Numbered from the stretch's first letter, positions 1 to 10,586 are shown. The stretch: DNA of 23,901 bases from Gamarada debralockiae (GCA_002803225.1 NXFV01001783.1:1-23901), one strand, 5' to 3'. Notes: generated by a model from the sequence alone, not told the origin. Numbers and translations are program-made.

Positions 1-471
1 AAGGGAGCTGTCAACCATAGGTAGTAGAGCCCCGGGATTTGGTTTAAGAAACCTAGAGGTGAATTAAACGGGCTTTGAGGACCCTGCCCTTCCTCGGCTG
101 CCATCTCGTGGCCTTATGCACGGACCAACTGATTATTGCGCTTAGGTGGTAATTGGTCTGACTCCCAAATGGGACAACGCTCTGTTTCGGGAGGCGCAAA
201 AGGGTGGAAATTTCGATAATCATGACATGAGGCCAGCTTCCTAAATTGATCAGAATCTGGGGAGAGATGTTACATCTCGAAAGGAGGCGGGTTCCCCGCA
301 GTTTCTCTGACGGATTATGTGGTCGAGCTGCGTCTAAGGTTTAAAGCACTGCGGGCCGAAGCGATAGGCTCGGCCCTCGGCTCTCTAACTCAACTTTTGA
401 ACCCTCGGCTCACAAAAAAAGGAGGTCTAACCCATCACCAATTGGTTAACTTGACCCCTGCTTTAGGTTAA

Positions 472-492
472 TTGTCTGCCAGAAACAGACAA
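472..492. repeat. Perfect 7-bp hairpin
   Basis: TTGTCTG (472-478) and CAGACAA (486-492) are perfectly complementary around a 7-base loop. The surrounding 1-750 stretch shows no recognisable gene. The hairpin may belong to an old mobile element, but no element ends or target duplication were found. Confidence 0.4.
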
Positions 493-650
493 AGCATCTG
501 AACAGGTGTTGAATTCGAACATCCTTGTCAGCCCAGGGTGGAATAATTTTTATCCATGCATTGCCTAGATCATCCAGCCAGCGATTCCGAGGCACAAATA
601 ACGATCATTGTAAAGATCTGCGATAGACCTGTTATAGCCGCTGTACAATT

Positions 651-670
651 CGGTCTGCTTCGGTCTGCTT
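651..670. repeat. Tandem 10-bp repeat, two copies
   Basis: CGGTCTGCTT occurs twice head to tail (651-660 and 661-670). It is followed at once by a TATA-like ATTTAAAT and, about 90 bases on, by an ATG at 759 in a TTACCATGA context opening a 70-codon frame to 971. That small frame has no recognised family, so the promoter-like reading is only a possibility. Confidence 0.5.
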
Positions 671-761
671 CGATTTAAATAGACGGATATCTACTTTAAC
701 ACTCGAAACCAACGCAGTCTGAATTATTGTACCGCAATTCGTCCAATCCTCAATTACCATG

Positions 762-1092
762 AATCACGTGAGACTATCGAATAGAAACTGCAATTTCGCT
801 GCCCACAAAAATCAACATGCCCAGGAGGAGACCTCACACCTTCAAACTCCCGTTCCCCACGATCCAAACCCTCTCGCCAATATTTCGCTCCTCCAATCCA
901 CGCATCGCTTGTCAATTCGTCGTCAAATTAGAACGATATCATTGTTACTAAAAATCACGTGGGATAACTGACAGTCCTACGAAAGTACTTGGGCTGTCGA
1001 AGGAAGACGCTAGTTTTCGAACGGTATCTTTATATTAGCAACTCTCTTTGCGTAGGTGCCCTCCAGGCATTCTGGTAGTTGTATCACGTGAT
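762..1092. promoter_or_regulatory. Cluster of three ATCACGTG E-box sites
   Basis: CACGTG cores lie at 765, 956 and 1085, each preceded by AT. The first two share the longer AATCACGTG(A/G)GA. In ascomycetes this core is bound by Cbf1-like bHLH factors (family knowledge). About six CACGTG cores are expected by chance in 24 kb, so only the clustering and the shared flanks stand out. No downstream gene is evident, so function is unproven. Confidence 0.3.
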
Positions 1093-1557
1093 GTTATACG
1101 ATTAATCATAGGGCGACTAAAAACTTGCTATTTCCGAGGAACACCAAAAACCACTATAATAACCGCTACTTGCGCGCTAATCTATTACTTCCCCGAAACT
1201 TGATAAAATGTAATTATTTTAAATGCAAGTTAAAGAACAGAAGTATATTTAACTTTTGCCTAAATTTTGAATATCTAAAATTATTAGCTGCATTTTAGAA
1301 TGGATTATGCTTATGTCCCATAATATCGCGAATTGTCGCTTATTTTGAAAAATGGCAGCGCGCCTTAGTAGAAGCCAAAATATTGTGGCCTTAGGAATAC
1401 GAGTCAGGTTCGCAAGGCATGGAAATTCCTGCTCTCAACAAATATCCAACAGATATCCCGAGATTGTGAATTTAGAACCTTCCTTTACGTGTCCCAGCAA
1501 GTTGTGGCTATCTATAAACATGTTTGTTTGAACCACCTGAGGGGAGAGAAGTTAATC

Positions 1558-1750
1558 GGCATATCTCTTACTTTGCATTATGACCCAGTTGGTCCGTGCG
1601 GCCAAGGACAATCAAAATGTCACCTGTAATTTTAGAAATTTTAGCGACCTATCCGCTAAAGTCTAGCGAGCTGCCACTAAGCATTGCCCTGAGGAGGTTG
1701 CGTATTTCAAGTCATGCTAAAATGGCCATAATGCAAAGTAAGAGAAACGT
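1558..1750. mobile_element. MITE-like element with about 22-bp terminal inverted repeats
   Basis: TCTCTTACTTTGCATTATG at 1564-1582 has its exact reverse complement at 1727-1745. Continuing inward, the pair stays complementary for 22 bases with a single mismatch (1564-1585 against 1724-1745). The enclosed sequence of about 140 bases has no open frame. TTAATC lies at both 1552-1557 and 1751-1756 and could be a target duplication; if so the element is 1558-1750 and its outer few bases have diverged. Size, long inverted ends and lack of coding fit a non-autonomous DNA transposon. It sits directly against the 3' end of the HET relic. The superfamily cannot be named from this copy alone. Confidence 0.65.
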
Positions 1751-1759
1751 TTAATCAAC

Positions 1760-2840
1760 TAGGTGTCGCTAGGATATATAACTTTGGAATTAACAAAGAA
1801 CCAACTCCAAGAAGGCCAAATGTAGGAGGCAGGATATACATTGGCATCTTCCTCTTGTAACGAATCATTTTTAGCGGGAAAATCGCTATTATCGTATCTG
1901 GTTACTAGCTTTAGGGGAGCGCGTGTTGAATATATAGGAGAAGTCCTGTTACTACTAGTAGGCATGGTGCGATATACACGCAACTATTTTACGCACACAT
2001 TAGGCTTGAACCACAAAAGGGATTGCAGATTACACTCCCAAATGCTAATCAAGTATTTGCAATCAAGTAATCTTTGTACTTGGATACAATTCCAGAGAGT
2101 GCACGGAGCTTATCCGACTCACAAGTGAGTCGTCTGTTTGTGTAATCTGATATTAAATCGTCCCAAAATATCGGTACAGCAGTTCTGTAACTAGAACGTT
2201 TTCCGATACCATGGTATTTTGCCCCGTGCTTATGCTTTGCCAACACAAGTCAGGGCTTAATAGTGATCCATCGCGATGGCTTGTTATAATTTTAGAGGTG
2301 CAGTCCGTATCCAAAATGGTCCTTCAAAGATGCGGAGAGTTCGAGGAGACAAGTATTGTTCTTGAAGATATCATGCGCATTTATTTAGTGGTCCTGTATG
2401 TAGCTTTTCTCTAAGCCAATAGAATAGAGAGATTTCATAATCTTACGTACCGGGCGACTGGTTCTACACTAAATTGAGTGCCGTCGGACAGGGTCGGTGA
2501 GACAGGGAGCCAGGGAGCTTCCCATGTCTGATCCTCCACAGGGATATTCGAAGCGATAGTGAATAATCCGCATTCATACACGCGTGCCATGTTGGCGGAC
2601 TCTCTTCTCCAATCTTCCGGTCTTCCAGTGAATCCTGTAGACACTAGCAACTTTCTTAAAGTTTGGTAAAGATTTTAGACTTGAATGATTCATAATGAAT
2701 ATATTCAGAGGAGCCTCGCACCCATCACGTAACATAATGTCATTGCATCTTGACATTGTTTTGGCAGTGTCTCAATGCCAAGTCCGTTCCTTCGAAAATC
2801 AAGATTTTCTGTCCCAAGTAGTCGTTGGACTCTTTTTCCC
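1760..2840 (-). pseudogene. HET-domain (heterokaryon incompatibility) gene relic
   Basis: Several blocks in the usual order of fungal HET proteins can be read on the minus strand, but in different frames. Near 2740-2760 there is LPKQCQDAMTLCYVMG, the block that normally precedes the IDxLCIIQD motif. PEDWRRESANMARVYECG follows (about 2620-2560), the canonical HET core. Then come WDDLISDYTNRRLTCESDK (about 2165-2100), SIWECNLQSLLWF (about 2045-2000) and WPSWSW (about 1810), all typical of the C-terminal region. Stops and frameshifts separate every block and the LWID block is not recognisable, so no functional protein is possible. Intact relatives trigger cell death during vegetative incompatibility (family knowledge). 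The start and end are approximate. Confidence 0.75.
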
Positions 2841-4489
2841 ATCAGTCGCGATATTTAAACTACGATAGTAGAATGTTTACGGGGAAAATGATACTAGTTT
2901 GTATTGCCCTCTAGATCAATGTAGTCGCTATGAGGAAGACCGTAACAATGTTGGAAAGAAGGTTTTCGCTATCTTGTTAGAAATTAAGAACGTTGAGTAT
3001 GTAATGCAAAGACGATATGTAACATCCGGCAAACAAAAGAAGCATAGCTAGCTAATGGGCAACCCCTACCCAATTTATCTTGACGGTAGAGCGTTTCGAT
3101 ATGCTCAAGTAGCCGTTTGGTAGCACGAGCCAAGAGGTTGATCAAAAGGGAACCTTTAGCATGTTATCCACGTGAGCAAATTCGTCAAGTATGAATTTAC
3201 CCAGTGCCTCCAGGAAAGCTTGAAGATACAATTAGCATCTTAACTCCTTGCCTGTCCAAGAGGTATCGGTGTTGGCACCAATAGCTGTTTCAGAGGGAAT
3301 TTCCACTACTTATAGCTTCCCTACACGGATTAATAATCCAGGCGAAAATCGCTTCCGCCATGCGCCACACAACGCTGAAGCCACACCGCTGGGCCGATCA
3401 CGCACATCCCCGCTCTCGGGCCTCGGTACTCTATCCTGCCTGGCCTTCCCACTCCTAAAGGCCGCAATGTACACCGTTCAGGGCCACATCGCAAGATCAC
3501 AGAGGAAGCAAATGAATGATCTCGGTGAGAAAAGTAGCAGATTGTGGATGTGCAATGAATGTCGAAGAGGCACTCCTGAAGCGTTTTAAGTGCAATTGGA
3601 CTTGTCGCTCATTCGACGCGAGAGTGACCGGCAGTTGGACGAGATGAATAAGGCCGATGCGGAAGTGTTGATGAGCTATGATGTGCCGGCGAACGGGAAA
3701 GTCTAATGGGATAGAGTTGCTGTATAGGGCAGAGGCTACAGTGGGGCATGAAGAGTACAAGTACGCAGGGGTCCTACATTTCAATATATGATTTGAAATT
3801 TGTCGCGGAGCAATCATGGATGATCTAGAGCGAGACATCACTTCAACCTCTCTTGACATGCTTTGAGTTCTTTTAAAGCTTAAAAATATCCAACAGTACA
3901 CCTCACATAGTGAAACTTTTCTCGAACCTGATGGAAGGCAATAATGCAAAGCAGCTTATTCGATGTTTCATTCGTTTGGCCTCGGGGGATAGATAAAACC
4001 ATTCGCGGGTTTCTCGCCTGGGTGATCTAATAGTTTCTATTTCAGGAAGAGGGTGAAAAGTGTATGAAGAGGCTGATGCCAAGCAAATGAAGCGAAGGAA
4101 CATTGCAGCACCATGAGCGCCTGGTTATTCTCTTCTACATCTCTGATTGGTTACAGAAGAATCTTTCCCTTGGAGGCGGCCTCCGGTCGTTTCGATGATA
4201 GCATACTCACCCTGGGTTCCAGATCCTTCGACCTTCACACCCCAGCTTGTCAGATGTTAACTGAGAGGCAACATAACCAATCTCGAACTCGAAAACAGGG
4301 AGGAGTTAGGAGGCCAGCTTTATCCAAGCAAGGTATAAACGAAGCCTGCGAAACCCTTGTTTTAAATTTGATGTTAAACCTGTCTCCTCCGCAAATCTTT
4401 CACAAAATTTGTTGTTTTTCTTTGGGATTGCGCGAATGTCTTTTCTGGGTTCATTACTATCAAAATATTGTTTTACGACACCATTGAAT
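2841..4489. other. Gene-poor stretch with unassigned frames
   Basis: I see no recognisable gene here. A GC-richer part (about 3240-3600) carries an open plus-strand frame ending at 3589 whose last 25 codons are Met-rich and Cys-containing (RLWMCNECRRG). The following 3590-4100 shows several short open stretches in changing frames, which would suit a decayed gene but matches no family I can name. 4113-4487 is open on the plus strand just before the CBM18 gene and is more likely its promoter and leader than a gene. Confidence 0.4.
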
Positions 4490-5266
4490 ATGGACTTAGC
4501 TGTGGTTTCCCTCCTGTCTATAGCACCTATAGTCCACGCTTCAATATTCGATTTTAGCACCCCGTAGGCTCCATCTCCCCTTATAACCATATTGATACTC
4601 AACTCTCTCAGTTTCTCCGAGCCCCTCACAGGCCGCAATCTCAGATCAGTCCTCACGACCTTCCCAGCAAGCACCGACGGCAAATGCGGCGGAAACTCAG
4701 CCGTTAATGCAACTTGTCTAACCTCCAGCTTCGGCAATTGTTGTTCTTCCCAAGGCCTTTGCGGGTCCAGCTCTACGTTTTGTGGTTTTGGTTGCCAATC
4801 CGCCTTCGGAGCATGCGATTCAGCAAGCGTACAAACCATCAGCACGAGCGGGTCTTGTGGAGCTACAGCAACTTCTAATATCACTTGCCAAGGAAGCACA
4901 TTTGGAGACTGTTGCTCAGTGCTCGGGTATTGCGGTGGAAATTCGAGTTATTGTGGAGCTGGGTGTCAGGGCGGATTTGGGAATTGTTTCTTTTCAGCAC
5001 AACCTTCGAACACCTCATTATCCGCATCTTCAACAACAGCTTCCAGTTCTTCCAGTTCTTCCTCCACAGAATCATCATCGCTTACTTCTAGCTCCATCTC
5101 TTCTAACGCACCGAAAATTACTCCCACACCTCCACATTCTAGTCCGAATTCTTCTACCATGGCAAGACCAACAGAAACCCCAAAAGACATCCTTAGTGCC
5201 GGCGTAAAGGCAGGAATTCATATTGGCGCTGCTCTGCTAGCATTGGGTATTGGGGTGATCGCATAG
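4490..5266 (+). CDS. Secreted CBM18 (hevein-type) chitin-binding protein, two domains, Ser-rich stalk
   Basis: The ATG at 4490 opens a signal peptide (MDLAVVSLLSIAPIVHA). A TAG follows in frame at 4565. A 48-base intron, 4564-4611 (GTAGGC...CTCTCTCAG), would remove it and keep the frame, giving 242 residues; its size suits neighbouring introns. Two eight-Cys CBM18 domains follow (about residues 48-95 and 104-150), each with the C...C...CC...C...C...C...C spacing and the GYCG/GLCG turn. Then comes a Ser/Thr-rich stalk of about 70 residues and a final hydrophobic segment (AGIHIGAALLALGIGVIA) ending at the stop. The family binds chitin in cell walls. The C-terminus suits a GPI signal or a truncated membrane span. 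Without the intron the reading frame begins only after 4567 and has no signal peptide. The intron is inferred. Confidence 0.75.
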
Positions 5267-5383
5267 CACATCATGCACGGAAGGAGAGGGAGAAGGGGTG
5301 TTGTAGGCTAGGGACGTGTGCTGGAGATCAATGCTGATGAGAGGGATTAGATTAATAAAATTTTAGTAATTGGAGACCGTTCA
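5267..5383. other. 3' flank of the CBM18 gene with lost-tail signature
   Basis: Just past the stop, another frame reads HHARKEREKG (5269-5298), a basic, charged stretch like the cytoplasmic tail that follows the membrane span in many fungal surface proteins. The frame would connect to the CBM18 span after a one-base change. It may be the remnant of a former tail. Confidence 0.35.
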
Positions 5384-5461
5384 TGTTGTTGAGACCAAAC
5401 TAATAATCAATATCTCGGGGGTCGACCGCTCACATAAATATAGTGGTACGCTAATACTAGG

Positions 5462-5511
5462 TAGACCCTCTGGGAATGAGGGTCTAACCAGTTGACTCGG
5501 ACCGGGTCAAC
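5462..5511. repeat. Two adjacent hairpins
   Basis: TAGACCCTC (5462-5470) and GAGGGTCTA (5478-5486) form a perfect 9-bp stem with a 7-base loop. Four bases later, GTTGACTCGG (5491-5500) and CCGGGTCAAC (5502-5511) are complementary over 10 bases, with one T-G wobble and a 1-base centre. They lie in LTR-like sequence that begins TGTTG near 5384-5387 and seems to run to about 5580, but no matching ends or target duplication were found. They could be transcription terminators, element ends or regulatory palindromes. Confidence 0.55.
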
Positions 5512-5734
5512 AGACAGAGCCAAACGAGTTCAGTTGTTAATATTGCCTCCTTTGATTACAAATCGCACTCTCTACACAACGACGACACGATATTCTTCAG
5601 TATCTTAAATTATCTGCAAATGCTCTCATTTCCAGCAGGTTCAAGAAAGCCTTGAAGGAGCTTAGAGGCTACTGCCTAACGGGGAGAGATAGGAGGCCCA
5701 CATTGGACGATTAGAATGAGACAGTGTGGCACAA

Positions 5735-5870
5735 AAAAAATCAACCTAACCAATTATGATCTGATTTAATTTGAATTTGATTAGGTTTTTATTTGTGAAA
5801 GTTGATTTGATTTTAATTTAAGTTTATATTTACTTGATTTGAGTCAATAATCTAATCAAATCAAATGCCA
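5735..5870. repeat. AT-rich ATTTGATT/AATCAAAT repeats
   Basis: Variants of TTTGATT recur about eight times, ending with a reverse-oriented TAATCAAATCAAAT near 5852-5865. An A8 run sits just before. The composition is much more AT-rich than the flanks, consistent with a decayed repeat. No coding potential is seen. Confidence 0.5.
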
Positions 5871-5954
5871 CATTGAAGATCAATATAGTATATAAGCCAT
5901 TTGGTGACTCATTGATTATGATGGCCTTAATAGACTTCCTATTATTGCTGTGGG

Positions 5955-6207
5955 TGTGATAAAGTGTTTTGGTTGGAATTGCCTAATCAGGTATAGCCTG
6001 TATTTCCCCCTCTTTTGTGATATAAGAGAGCTCTTCCCCTCCTTGTATTTCAGCTCCTTAGATATCAGCTAGGTCTAGAAATGCCACTATATTTCGCCCC
6101 CAAAATACAGCTCAATTGACAAAGTGTCTAGCAGATTTACCTTAGTGATACAACATCAATGTTCGATTAACATCAAGAGCTTACGTGGAAATGATGCCTT
6201 ATCCACA
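5955..6207 (+). mobile_element. LTR-like sequence, uncertain ends
   Basis: The stretch begins TGTGATAAAG and has a GATATAAGAGAGCTC element near 6018 resembling an LTR TATA region, followed by CT-rich sequence. CTTATCCACA near 6198-6207 is a near complement of the start. Flanking five-base words (GTGGG and CGATC) do not match, so the boundaries are weak. It could be a solo LTR that lost its target duplication or simply intergenic promoter-like sequence. Confidence 0.3.
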
Positions 6208-7283
6208 CGATCTAATCCAACTGTGTACTTCAGCCACTCTGACATACGAATATACCTAGAAGCACTGTAGAATCTTGTCTAAGCACAAAATTCCATAACT
6301 TTCTACTCACGCCAAGTAAAGCGTGGGAAAGCATTCACTGCAGCTAGTAGATACTTATCATAGACTCATATGGAGGGGGACGGCGAGTCTCGGGTAATGT
6401 GGACAGAAGCCACAGGAGGCAATGAAAGCAATCGAGTGTCCGCCTTCCTTTCCTTAGAGATTGTTCTGGTCGACGATGCAACATCTAAGTTCGGCTTTGG
6501 AAGACCAGACACGCAATTTGATCAGGTTACTCAACAAGAAGACCTCATCTCCTAGGTCACTACTTCTCGCCAATAGGAAACTCCACGGACAATGACAGCA
6601 ACCCTGCCATTCATCTATCTCGTCTTTCGCTATCCAACCGAGTCCCTCGATTGACTCTGATGTCTTCCAAACCCCCTCGTACATAGATATAAACACCAAC
6701 CTTCCCATCTTCCAATTTACTTCCTCAACCCATGAACTTCAGGGAAAGAGAGCGAATATGGCTGGGGTGACCATTAGGAACTCTCAGCGGAGAGCCTTCG
6801 CGACACAGACTTTGTTGTATGTTATCGGAGATGCATGGGTTTAGGAAGATGTTCGTTTGTTGTAATTAATCCCTTCCTTTTGTTGTGGTTGTCCCATCGC
6901 TTCCTAGGCGCTAGGTTGGTGTGTTGATGCTGTGCTTGCAGTGTCTCCCTGTACCACTTGCTCATGGAGCACCATCAACACAATGCAAAGGCCCCAGGAT
7001 TCTTCAATGAAATGTATTTTCTGTCCTATATGTCCATTTGTCTATGCAATCAGCCAACTCTAACATAAGCTAAAAGCCTAAAAGAGCCATCTAAAAGCAA
7101 GCCAATTCTGAATCCCTGAATCTCTGGGTATCTCAAAAGAAAAAGCCTCCCAAACTCCGCTGCAGATTTGTACAGTTGTGCATCCACCACCCAGTATTCA
7201 AGGACTCCGTTCAAATGCATTCATGTCCATCCCCAATTCTCAGTCGTTCACCCAACGTGGAAAATCGTCTGCACCGGATCTGC
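6208..7283. other. Intergenic stretch, 3' side of BRF1
   Basis: Short frames exist on both strands at 6370-6708, but none has recognisable domains, a signal peptide or convincing codon bias. The part from about 6950 to 7283 is probably the 3' untranslated region of BRF1, which ends at 7284 on the minus strand. Confidence 0.4.
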
Positions 7284-9769
7284 TCACTCGTCATCATCAT
7301 CATCGCCTCCGTATCTAGTATCCTCCAAGTCCTCGAGGCCGCCATCACCAACGTCCTGTCCCCAATCATCTTCATCCTCAGGATATTCTTCTTCATCCTC
7401 ACCCTCGTCAACACCACGATCACGGTTTCCATGCATCCAAGACTTCTGCTGGTCATCGTCCACGTAATCGCCTTCATCATCACTCAACACAATACCTGCA
7501 GGAGGAGAATGAGGAGCCCGAGCAGAGGTTCTAGCGGTAGAACTCTCACCTCCAGCCTCACCCATCTCACTATCTCCATCATTTGTGACAGATTCTGAAG
7601 CAGAAGGCGAGTCTGGAACCGAGGAACCTGCACGCGAAGTGACTCTACTGGTAGCTGCGCTGCCTAACGCACCACCGCCCGGAGCATCCATGTCGTCAAA
7701 TAGACCTTCGATATTCTGGTAGTTGATCTTTCTTGATAACGCGCGGCTCTTCATGACATTGGTAGCCGCCTCACCAGCTGAAGAAGCGGGACTCGTCTGG
7801 AGCTCTCCAAATTTTGGCACCTTCTTGCGATTGCGGGTTCGCTTGGGAGGTCCGTTGGCCGCCATTCGCTTCTGGTAGGCTTTGACTTGTTGCTTTCGGA
7901 GCCAATTCTTGTTCTCATTGACCCACACCTTCTCCTTTTTAGCGATATCTTCGGGGCTTAAAAGACAGTTCTGGACCTCGGGGTCGTTGGCAAATTCGTC
8001 ATCTAAGATTTCTTCGTTATCGCTAATTTTCTTCGGTGGGTATGTGGCTTTGTGATTGGCCATGTGCTTCTTTGCGCGCTTTTCGGCCATGGCGTAAAGG
8101 GCGGCATGATGTTTGTTGTTGGGGTCGGAAATCATTTGCGTGGTTTTAGGATCGGAGATTATTTCCATGATTTCATCTTGAATTTTGTCTTCATCCCGTG
8201 ACCATTCTTCAGGAACAATGATTTCTGGATTGCGTGCGCGGCGGCGATCGCGCTTTGGTGCAGAGGTCGTGGAGCCTGTGAAGCTTGCAGCGTCGTCCTC
8301 ATCCTCGTCGTCGGATGTAGCGAGAAGTGCTTCTTTACCACCAAACTGCTTGGCGAGTTTCTCCAAAGCTTCGCTTGTTGGATTCTCTGCCGTCTCATCA
8401 ACGAGATCGTCAAATTCAGATTGGGGTCGAGGCAGCTGTGCGGGTTGTGCTGGGATGGCGAAACCGTCGGCGTCGCGGCGGACTTCGACTGTGGGAAGAG
8501 CCTCATCTGGGTTGGGTCTTGTGGTTTTCTGGCGCTTATTTGGGTCTGCTTCATCGCCTTCTTGGTTCTCTTCCTCCTCCTCCTCCAAAAGCTGGCTTCT
8601 GCGCTTGCGCTTTCGAGTCTTCTTATTTTTGATGAACTCCTCCTGCTTTTCGTAGAAGGAAGGCGGATCATGGGCTGATTCCAAGAACTCATTATTGAGG
8701 AACTCCTCCACGGTGAGAGCGGAACTGGCAGTCAACTTGAACTCGTCCAGGCGCTTTTGGATTGTGGCCGTTGTGACCTTGACAACGTAGACGACTTCGG
8801 TGACTGTCCGACGGAAATTGTTCATACGAGCAGCCAGAATGAGACATGCACCACAGACACCAGAAGGTCTTCTGCCCATAACCATCCAGTCGAGACTCAT
8901 TCGTTCAACTAGGCGTATTGCATCAACGGCAACCTTAGAGGTCATTTGACCAAACTCCAGCTTCATCGCGAATCGGAAGATCAGATCCTCGGGTAAGATT
9001 GGGATGATGCCTTCTCCAGACAAAGTGACTGCTCTGTGTAGAGCCTTGAAAGTATGACCAAGTTTGAAGACGTTAACCTGCCAAGAGTCAGCGGAATGAG
9101 CAATGGTGGTATTGAGGTTATTGAATTACCTGGAGTCTGTCGGCGAAATCAATAAGCATAACTCTGCAAGGACTATTCTTGCGACAAGCGCTGTACAAGC
9201 AAACCGCAGCAACCATATCGATTCGACGGCCTTGGATAAAGTTGGTATTGGCAGCGAGTTTGAAGATTTGAAGACCTTCGGCCACGGTTGTGTCTAGAAT
9301 CTCAAGCTGTCCTGCAAATCCAGCCATCTGAGTCCGGCCTGGGTTTGGATTAGCTATTAATTCTCCAGGGTGTTGGTTACTCGAACTCACCTTCTCTGAG
9401 AGTCGACTCTCGATCCTCCCCAGCACCAGCGGCTCTTCTGAAGGCGGGACCCATACTACGGGCGGAACCCTGACCCTCACCAACATAAGAACCCTGAACA
9501 ACAGCAGCGCCTCGACTATCCTCACCAAATGAAATCTCGGAAACAATGTTGGAATCATCGACGACGGTACCGCAATTGTGACAGATGCCATCCACGATTT
9601 GTGGAGCCGAACATTCTTTATTGGGACATAAGCGCTTGGCTGGTCGGGAAGCAGCAATATTGGCAGTGGCTCTGCGGATGAGAGGCGTCGGAGCTCGAAT
9701 TTCTCTTTGATTTCGGATCGGATTGGGAGGTCGAGCTGCAGCACCTTTGGCGATTTTTGGAGGAGCCAT
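7284..9769 (-). CDS. BRF1: TFIIIB subunit Brf1 (TFIIB-related factor), 3 exons, 793 aa
   Basis: Brf1 is the TFIIB-like subunit of TFIIIB. It bridges TBP and RNA polymerase III at tRNA and 5S genes in the nucleus. Exons are 9769-9391, 9338-9130 and 9077-7284; both introns are 52 bases (GTGAGT...CAG and GTAATT...CAG). The N-terminal zinc ribbon uses C48, C53, C63 and C66 and is followed by IVSEISFGE and AAVVQGSYVGEGQG, a Brf1 hallmark. Two cyclin folds span about residues 125-210 and 220-315; the second has the conserved MSLDWMVMGRRPSGVCGACL. A charged, KR/E-rich linker follows. The conserved C-terminal Brf1 block, which binds TBP, is at about 560-670 (WVNENKNWLRKQQVKAYQKR and, later, SRKINYQNIEGLFDD). 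The tail is strongly acidic. Upstream ATG 9769 is the only one before the ribbon. Confidence 0.95.
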
Positions 9770-10333
9770 TGTTGCGACGACGAGGACGACGGCGTCGATG
9801 ACTCTTCTTCCTCCTACCCCGCCACTTCTACCCCGCGATAGCTAAGTCCTCTCCTAGCAAAATGATTTTCGTATCTTCGTAGCAAATGTGATCGTCGACT
9901 GAATGGGCGACCACACGTGATGAAGGTGGTTGTGGTTGGTTGGTGGCGATTGAGGAGATTTGAGTGTGGTGTTGATGTGGGAGTCGAAAAGTTTCGGAGA
10001 TGTTTGCCTGGCGCGGTGGTCAAGTCGGTTCAGGTCGCACGGTTTTTGACAGAATGACGAGTTTTTTGGTTCAAGGCTTTGTGATTGCCTAAGCGAGTTA
10101 ATTAAGCGAGATCTTCTTAAAGTGAGAAAATTCCACGAAATCTGTGAATCAAATCAAGAGATGGCAATGTTTGGTCAAAATGGACGGGTTGAATCTCAAA
10201 ATTTCTCTAAATCAACCTATAGCAGACTCCATGCTTGGGGACATCTAGTGAATTTTGAAGATTGCTTCGGGACCGCTAGGTGAGCACGTGACACTGTTTG
10301 AAAGCCTCCCTCTGTACTACCTGAGTTCTGGCA
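9770..10333. other. BRF1 upstream region
   Basis: This is the promoter and leader side of BRF1 (transcribed leftward). The 9814-10023 minus frame has no recognised family and is probably leader. A CACGTGAC E-box lies near 10285. Sequence from about 10060 becomes AT-richer and leads into the LTR at 10334. Confidence 0.4.
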
Positions 10334-10552
10334 TGTGACGGGTTACACCCGTAAGTGGGACTTGGCAGCCTAAGGCAGCCTGCGTTCATCGCTATGGCAA
10401 CTAGCCAGTTGCTTACTACTAGATTATTGTCAAGCATTCTTTTCTTCTCTCCTTAGAGTATTCTCTTTGTATTATATAGTAGCGTTAGTTTGAAATATAA
10501 CTCTTGCTAGCCTATTATATAATTTTATTTAAAAGGTCGTATGTAAGTCACA
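10334..10552 (+). mobile_element. Probable LTR (219 bp) with TGTGAC...GTCACA ends
   Basis: The stretch begins TGTGAC and ends GTCACA, perfect 6-base inverted termini beginning TG and ending CA, as LTRs do. Just inside, ACGGGT-TAC-ACCCGT (10338-10352) is a perfect short palindrome. The interior has CT-rich sequence followed by a TATTATATAG element (about 10470) and no open frame. The flanking words GGCA (left) and GGAA (right) match at three of four bases, so a decayed target duplication is possible but unproven. Strand is inferred from the TATA position. Confidence 0.5.
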
Positions 10553-10586
10553 GGAAGTCATGTGTATTCGCCTCTGATTTACCCGC

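Noticed and set aside
4306..4899. 197-codon open frame on the minus strand
   Set aside because: It is antisense to the CBM18 gene; the plus frame there has the eight-Cys domain spacing and a signal peptide, while the minus product has no recognisable feature.
5955..6207. Calling this a confident solo LTR
   Set aside because: The ends are only approximately complementary and there is no matching target duplication, so it is kept as a weak candidate only.
7168..7598. Ser-rich and Ile-rich open frames on the plus strand
   Set aside because: They are antisense shadows of the acidic GAT/GAA-rich C-terminus of BRF1.
8159..8692. Frames overlapping the middle of BRF1 on both strands
   Set aside because: They are out-of-frame readings of the charged BRF1 linker, which is uninterrupted in its own frame.
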